From: Novosphingobium ovatum
Lineage (GTDB): Bacteria; Pseudomonadota; Alphaproteobacteria; Sphingomonadales; Sphingomonadaceae
Direction of reading: 5' to 3'
Length of the DNA: 64,000 nucleotides
NCBI RefSeq assembly: GCF_009909235.1
Contig: NZ_JAAAPO010000001.1
Coordinates: 806,001-870,000 of the forward strand
Made by a program: the position numbers and the translations under genes. Shown here in pieces: positions 59,245-64,000 of the stretch. Position 1 is the first letter of the stretch. Each line of letters opens with the position of its first letter. The notes beneath the pieces are model-generated. The model had not been told where the DNA came from. It saw only the letters and a program-made list of their open reading frames with translations, and did no database searches.

Positions 59245-59475
59245 CCCATGCGGGAGAGTTCCCGCGATTCGGTTGCCCCGGATCGCAGGACGCCGAAGGA
59301 GCAACCGCCCCGGAATCTCTCAGGCACCATGGACCGTGTGGGTCAACAGCGATACTCTGGAAAGTGTCCCGGCGGATTGCCGCACGGGGCCGCCGAAGGG
59401 GTAAATCCGCGAGGCTGATGCCCGCGGACCAAGCTCTCAGGTTTCCGTGACAGAGGGGGCACCGTTTGGTGCACT
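59245..59475 (+). promoter_or_regulatory. tandem glycine riboswitch upstream of gcvT
   Basis: Two adjacent aptamers: the first about 59251-59338 with GCCGAAGGAGCAA and CTCTCAGGCA, and the second about 59350-59458 with GCCGAAGGGGTAAA and CTCTCAGG-TTTCCGTGACAGAGG. A short GCACC-GTTT-GGTGC hairpin at 59459-59472 follows, close to the gcvT start, and may be the expression platform. Glycine riboswitches of this form switch on glycine cleavage genes. Confidence 0.93.
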
Positions 59476-59495
59476 CTTGTACGGAAAACATATTT

Positions 59496-60683
59496 GTGAG
59501 CGACACTTACAATCCCAACGATGATGAAGCGCCCGAAACGCTGATCCTGCCACTGGACGATTGGCACCGCGCGCGTGGTGGCCGGATGGTCGAATTCGCC
59601 GGCTATTGGATGCCGGTGCAATATGACGCAGAGGGCGGCGGCATCATGGCCGAACACCTGTGGACGCGCGAACATGCGGGCCTGTTTGACGTCAGCCACA
59701 TGGGCCAGTTGCTGGTCCGGGTGGAGGACGCGGACGGCGCGCCGATGGCCGATCAGGCCGCCGCGCAGACCGCGCTGGAGGGGCTGTTGCCTGCCGATCT
59801 TGCTGCGCTGCGGCATGGGCGGGTGCGCTATTCGCTGTTGCTGGGCGAAGACGGCGGCATTCTGGATGACCTGATGGTCACGCGCCGGGACGATGGGTTT
59901 TATCTGGTCGTGAATGGCGCGACCAAATGGGACGATATTGGCCATTTGCGCGAAAATCTGCCCGATGACATCACGCTGACCCATCTGGACGAACATGCCT
60001 TGCTGGCGTTGCAGGGGCCGCAGGCGGTCGAGGCGCTGGCGGCGCTGGTGCCGGACGTGGCGGCGCTGGGCTTTATGCAGGCGGGGGCGTTTCAATGGGG
60101 CGAGGTCGCGCTGTGGATCAGCCGCAGCGGCTATACCGGCGAGGATGGCTTTGAAATCAGCCTTTTGGCCGATGATTCCGCCGCGCTGGCCGATGCCCTG
60201 TGCGCCGATCCGGCGGTGCGCCCCATTGGCCTTGGCGCGCGCGACAGCCTGCGTCTGGAGGCTGGACTGCCGCTGTATGGCCACGACATGGATGAAGGCG
60301 TCGATCCCGTCACCGCCGCGCTGGACTTTGCCATCAGCCGCCGCCGCCGCGATACGGGCGGGTTTATTGGCGCCGATGCGGTGCTGCCGCTGATCGCCAA
60401 GGGCACGCCCACCCGCCGCGTCGGTCTGGCGCTGGAGGGCCGTCAGGCCGCGCGCGAAGGCGCCGCTGTGCTGGACGCCGATGGCGCGCCGATCGGCACG
60501 GTCAGCTCTGGCGGGTTTGGCCCCAGTTGCAACCATGCCATCGCCATGGCGGCGCTGCCGTTGGCGCAGGCCATCCCCGGCACCGCTGTTTTCATCGATG
60601 TGCGGGGGCGCAAACTACCCGCCACCGTCACCACTTTGCCTTTTGTTCCGCATACTTACCATCGCAAAGGAGCCGCCCAATGA
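59496..60683 (+). CDS. gcvT: glycine cleavage system T protein (aminomethyltransferase)
   Basis: 395 residues from GTG 59496; a longer in-frame start at 59466 overlaps the riboswitch hairpin. ARGGRMVEFAGYWMPVQY at the N-terminus, EHAGLFDVSHMGQL (folate/substrate site), GYTGEDGFEISL and GLGARDSLRLEAGLPLYGHD are the GcvT signatures. It releases ammonia from lipoyl-bound methylamine and makes methylene-tetrahydrofolate. Confidence 0.94.
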   Translation: MSDTYNPNDDEAPETLILPLDDWHRARGGRMVEFAGYWMPVQYDAEGGGIMAEHLWTREHAGLFDVSHMGQLLVRVEDADGAPMADQAAAQTALEGLLPADLAALRHGRVRYSLLLGEDGGILDDLMVTRRDDGFYLVVNGATKWDDIGHLRENLPDDITLTHLDEHALLALQGPQAVEALAALVPDVAALGFMQAGAFQWGEVALWISRSGYTGEDGFEISLLADDSAALADALCADPAVRPIGLGARDSLRLEAGLPLYGHDMDEGVDPVTAALDFAISRRRRDTGGFIGADAVLPLIAKGTPTRRVGLALEGRQAAREGAAVLDADGAPIGTVSSGGFGPSCNHAIAMAALPLAQAIPGTAVFIDVRGRKLPATVTTLPFVPHTYHRKGAAQ

Positions 60684-61066
60684 CCGTCCTTTATACCGCT
60701 GACCACGAATGGATCGCGTTTGACGGCGAGGCCACCGCTGGCCAGATCGCGACCGTGGGCATCACCGCCTATGCACAGCACGCGCTGGGCGACATCACCT
60801 ATGTCGATCTGCCCGCGGTGGGCGGCGCGCTGACCAAGGCTGAAACCGCCGGCGCCATCGACAGCGTCAAGGCCGCCAGCGACATCTACGCCCCCGTTTC
60901 GGGCGAGGTCTCAGAGGTCAACGAAGCGCTGGCCGATGCCCCTGAACTGGTCAATTCCGATCCGCAAGGGACGGGCTGGCTGTGGCGTCAGACGATCGCC
61001 GATCCGGCCGACCTTGCCGGGTTGATGGACGAAACCGCCTATCAGGCACATATCGAAGGGCTGTAA
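60680..61066 (+). CDS. gcvH: glycine cleavage system H protein
   Basis: 128 residues from ATG 60680, overlapping the gcvT stop (ATGA). [13 protein letters not shown] begins the protein and [20 protein letters not shown] contains the lipoyl-Lys in SVKAASD. It carries the aminomethyl group between P and T proteins. Confidence 0.96.
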   Translation: MTVLYTADHEWIAFDGEATAGQIATVGITAYAQHALGDITYVDLPAVGGALTKAETAGAIDSVKAASDIYAPVSGEVSEVNEALADAPELVNSDPQGTGWLWRQTIADPADLAGLMDETAYQAHIEGL

Positions 61067-61071
61067 TTCCC

Positions 61072-62427
61072 ATGCGTTATCTGCCTCTTAGCCCTGCGGA
61101 CCGCGCGGGGATGCTGGCGCGCGTCGGTGCGGGCCATATCGACGAATTGTTCGCCGATGTGCCCGCAGACGCTCTGCTGGCCGAACCCATCCCCGGCCTG
61201 CCCGCCCATGCCAGCGAAATGGCGGTCGAGCGTCACATGACCCGGCTTGCCGCGCAAAACCTGTCGGCAGGCACCGCGCCGTTTTTTCTGGGGGCGGGGG
61301 CCTATCGCCACCACATCCCGGCCAGCGTCGACCACCTGATCCAGCGCGGCGAGTTCCTGACCGCCTATACCCCCTATCAGCCCGAAATCGCGCAGGGCAC
61401 GTTGCAGGTGCTGTTCGAGTTCCAGACGCAGGTGGCGCGCCTGTTCGGCACCGACATCGCCAACGCCAGCATGTATGACGGCTCGACCGCCTGTTGGGAG
61501 GCGATCGCCATGGCGGCCCGCATCACCCGGCGCGGGCGGACGGTGATCAGCGGCGGGCTGCATCCGCATTATGTGGCCACGGCGCAGGGCATGGCGCGGT
61601 TCACCGGTGACGTGCTGGATGTGCTGCCGACAAGGCTGGTTGAAACGCCAGATTGTGCCGACCTTATTGCTATCATTGACAACAAAACCAGCGCGGTTGT
61701 GGTGCAGTACCCCGATGTGCTGGGCCGCGTGCCGGATCTGGCGGCGCTGGCTGATGCGGCCCATGCGGTGGGGGCATTGCTGATCGTGGTGGTGACCGAA
61801 CCGGTCGCGCTGGGATTGATCGAGGCGCCGGGCCATCTGGGCGCCGACATCGTCGTGGGTGAGGGCCAAGCCCTTGGCGTAGGCCTGAATTTTGGCGGGC
61901 CGTACCTCGGCCTGTTCGGCTGCCGCGAGAAATTCGTGCGTCAGATGCCGGGCCGGTTGTGCGGCGAAACGGTGGATGCCGATGGGCGGCGGGCGTTTGT
62001 TTTGACGCTGTCGACCCGTGAACAACATATCCGCCGGGAAAAGGCGACCAGCAATATCTGCACAAATGCAGGGCTTTGCGCGCTGTCCTTCAGTATTCAC
62101 ATGAGCTTGCTGGGCGGCGAGGGGCTGGCCCGTCTGGCGGCCGAAAACCACGCAAGGGCGCAGGCGACGGCGGCGGCACTGGCGGTGATCCCCGGCGTGT
62201 CCGTTTTGAACCAGGCCTATGTCAACGAATTCACCGTGATCCTGCCGGGGGATGCCCGCGCGGCGGTGCGGGCGATGGGCGCGCGCGGCGTGCTGGGTGG
62301 CGTGCCACTGGGGCGTTTGTACCCGGATAACAGCGGTTTGGCCAATGGTCTGCTGATCGCGGCCAGTGAATGTACGACTGATGACGACATCGCCGCGCTG
62401 GTTGACGCGCTGCAGGAGGTGCTGTGA
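61072..62427 (+). CDS. gcvPA: glycine dehydrogenase subunit 1 (P protein, alpha)
   Basis: 451 residues from ATG 61072. Split P protein: [40 protein letters not shown] (active-site loop) and [18 protein letters not shown] are conserved. Together with GcvPB it decarboxylates glycine using PLP. Confidence 0.95.
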   Translation: MRYLPLSPADRAGMLARVGAGHIDELFADVPADALLAEPIPGLPAHASEMAVERHMTRLAAQNLSAGTAPFFLGAGAYRHHIPASVDHLIQRGEFLTAYTPYQPEIAQGTLQVLFEFQTQVARLFGTDIANASMYDGSTACWEAIAMAARITRRGRTVISGGLHPHYVATAQGMARFTGDVLDVLPTRLVETPDCADLIAIIDNKTSAVVVQYPDVLGRVPDLAALADAAHAVGALLIVVVTEPVALGLIEAPGHLGADIVVGEGQALGVGLNFGGPYLGLFGCREKFVRQMPGRLCGETVDADGRRAFVLTLSTREQHIRREKATSNICTNAGLCALSFSIHMSLLGGEGLARLAAENHARAQATAAALAVIPGVSVLNQAYVNEFTVILPGDARAAVRAMGARGVLGGVPLGRLYPDNSGLANGLLIAASECTTDDDIAALVDALQEVL

Positions 62428-63998
62428 TGAACGCTCCGAACACCGCCGGATGGCGTCCCGAAATGACCAGCAATGGGGCCGCCACGCCGCTGCCCGCTAC
62501 CGCCAGTGGCGACCGTGGATTGGCGCTGGAAGAACCGCTGATCTTTGAACTGGCCGCGCCGGGGGGGACAGGCGTGGACCTGCCAGAGGCCTCTGCCGCG
62601 CCGGTCGCGGGCCTGTCGCGCCACTTGCGCAAAACCCCGCCCGCGCTGCCCGGCCTGTCCGAGCCAGAGGTGGTGCGCCATTACACCCGTCTCTCGCGAC
62701 AGAACTATGCCATTGATTTGGGGCCGTTTCCTCTGGGTAGCTGCACCATGAAGCACAACCCGCGGCTGAATGAACGCGTTGCCCGGCTGCCCGGTTTTGC
62801 CGATATCCACCCCATGCAACCGCGCGCCACCGTGCCCGGCGCGATCGAGGCGATTGCCCAATTAGCCGACTGGCTGATGGTGCTGACCGGCATGGCGGGC
62901 GTTGCGCTGTCGCCCAAGGCGGGGGCGCATGGGGAATTGTGCGGCTTGCTGGCGATCCGCGCCGCGGTTGAGGCGCGGGGCGAGGACCGCCCGGTGGTGC
63001 TGGTGCCGACCAGCGCGCATGGCACCAATCCGGCCACCGCCGCCTTTGCCGGATTCCGGGTCGAGGCGATTCCCGCGACCGATGATGGCCGCGTCGATCT
63101 GGCCGCGCTGACCGCCCGCCTGGCCGATGGGGCAGGGGGTGATGTCGCAGGGGTTATGATCACGAATCCAAACACTTGTGGTTTGTTTGAACGCGATATG
63201 CCGGCGATTTCGGCCGCCGTTCATGCGGCCGGCGGCTATGTCTATTGCGATGGAGCGAATTTCAACGCCATCGTCGGGCGGGTGCGGCCGGGCGATCTGG
63301 GCGTCGATGCGATGCATATCAACCTGCACAAGACGTTTTCGACCCCGCATGGCGGCGGCGGGCCGGGGTCGGGGCCGGTGGTGCTGTCGGATCGGTTGGC
63401 GGCCTATGCGCCTTTGCCCTTTGTCCGGCGGGATGATGATGGTGTGGCGCATCTGGTTGAAGAAGAAGACCTTTCCAGCCTGCCGGGCGCCGCGCCCTTT
63501 GGCCGGATGGCGGCGTTTCATGGCCAGATGGGGATGTTCGTCCGGGCGCTGGCCTATATGTTGTCGCATGGCGGTGACGGGTTGGCGCAGGTGGCCAATG
63601 ATGCGGTGTTGAACGCCAATTACGTGCTGCGGTCATTGCAGGATGTGCTGCACGCGCCTTTTGCGGACGCCGGGCCTTGCATGCATGAGGCCTTGTTCAC
63701 CGACGACGAACTGGGTGAGGGGGTGACCACGCTGGACATCGCCAAGGGTCTGATTGACGAAGGTTTTCACCCGATGACGGTCTATTTCCCGCTGGTCGTG
63801 CATGGCGCGATGCTGATCGAGCCGACCGAGACCGAGAGCCGCGCCGGACTGGACCGCTTCATCAGCAGCATGCGGTCACTGGCCGCGCGCGCCAAGGCGG
63901 GTGACCCCAGTCTGAAGACCGCGCCGCATTATACGCCGCGCCGCCGGGTGGATGAAACGCTGGCCGCGCGCAAGCCTCGGCTGGTCTGGCAGGGGTGA
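62427..63998 (+). CDS. gcvPB: glycine dehydrogenase subunit 2 (P protein, beta)
   Basis: 523 residues from ATG 62427, sharing one base with the gcvPA stop; GTG 62424 is possible. LGPFPLGSCTMKHNPRLNER and HINLHKTFSTPHGGGGPGSG, with the PLP Lys in LHKT, are diagnostic. The gene ends 2 bp before the window edge and appears complete (TGA). Confidence 0.96.
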   Translation: MNAPNTAGWRPEMTSNGAATPLPATASGDRGLALEEPLIFELAAPGGTGVDLPEASAAPVAGLSRHLRKTPPALPGLSEPEVVRHYTRLSRQNYAIDLGPFPLGSCTMKHNPRLNERVARLPGFADIHPMQPRATVPGAIEAIAQLADWLMVLTGMAGVALSPKAGAHGELCGLLAIRAAVEARGEDRPVVLVPTSAHGTNPATAAFAGFRVEAIPATDDGRVDLAALTARLADGAGGDVAGVMITNPNTCGLFERDMPAISAAVHAAGGYVYCDGANFNAIVGRVRPGDLGVDAMHINLHKTFSTPHGGGGPGSGPVVLSDRLAAYAPLPFVRRDDDGVAHLVEEEDLSSLPGAAPFGRMAAFHGQMGMFVRALAYMLSHGGDGLAQVANDAVLNANYVLRSLQDVLHAPFADAGPCMHEALFTDDELGEGVTTLDIAKGLIDEGFHPMTVYFPLVVHGAMLIEPTETESRAGLDRFISSMRSLAARAKAGDPSLKTAPHYTPRRRVDETLAARKPRLVWQG

Positions 63999-64000
63999 TC

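Overview
The window is GC-rich chromosomal DNA from an alphaproteobacterium, most likely a member of the Sphingomonadales (Novosphingobium/Sphingomonas type). The evidence is the combination of a GANTC methyltransferase of the CcrM family, a ChvG-ChvI/HprK/RapZ/EIIA-Man/HPr block divergent from pckA, a three-part PntAA/PntAB/PntB transhydrogenase, short-form HisG, a short RNase E/G next to YacG, and a TonB-dependent receptor. The taxon is an inference from gene order and families; no rRNA gene is present. The window is almost entirely core genome: no insertion sequence, prophage, integron or CRISPR array was seen.

Layout. 1-345: partial SnoaL/NTF2-like gene (minus) with a palindromic operator candidate upstream. 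563-638: tRNA-Phe. 742-2805: yacG, short RNase E/G, maf and infA (minus). 3108-7750: TonB-dependent receptor with a Gly/Pro-rich tract, then uvrC. 7781-9942: JmjC/cupin-like protein coupled to a CelD/BcsL-type acyltransferase. 10202-15890: hppA, thiL, nusB, hisD, hisG (minus). 15933-18976: DUF2332 protein, alpha/beta hydrolase, bolA and a J-domain protein. 19008-22097: a run of minus-strand SRPBCC, VOC and GST genes, followed by cobS. 23216-29465: small membrane protein, truA and fmt facing recR, a YbjN-like gene, def, rmuC and a hypothetical gene. 29475-35072: RNA methyltransferase, then HPr, EIIA-Man, rapZ, hprK, chvG, chvI. 35463-38691: pckA and three small genes. 38756-44419: hydrolase, two cysteine desulfurases, ferredoxin, parC. 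44481-49482: a gene broken by an amber codon, two retropepsin-like membrane proteases, cca, a Nudix hydrolase, a DUF1285 protein and a GNAT enzyme. 49602-54230: rnhB, ccrM, folP and an NtrC-like regulator. 54520-57542: a 41-residue membrane peptide and the pnt operon. 57607-63998: lipoprotein, dgt, tandem glycine riboswitch, gcvT-gcvH-gcvPA-gcvPB.

How the genes fit together. ChvG-ChvI with HprK, HPr, EIIA-Man and RapZ form a regulatory chain placed back to back with the gluconeogenic gene pckA. The glycine riboswitch controls the glycine cleavage operon. hisG-hisD are followed by nusB and thiL. truA, fmt, recR and def are translation or recombination housekeeping genes around one divergent promoter.

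The most unusual signals are ten GANTC sites within 173 bp directly upstream of ccrM together with a DnaA-box match, a 123-codon gene interrupted by one in-frame amber codon, the 41-residue membrane peptide that opens the pnt operon, an NtrC-like regulator with GAFPGA in place of GAFTGA, and a perfect hairpin in the pckA leader. I did not find a clearly new multi-gene system; the methyltransferase leader is the best candidate for new regulatory biology.
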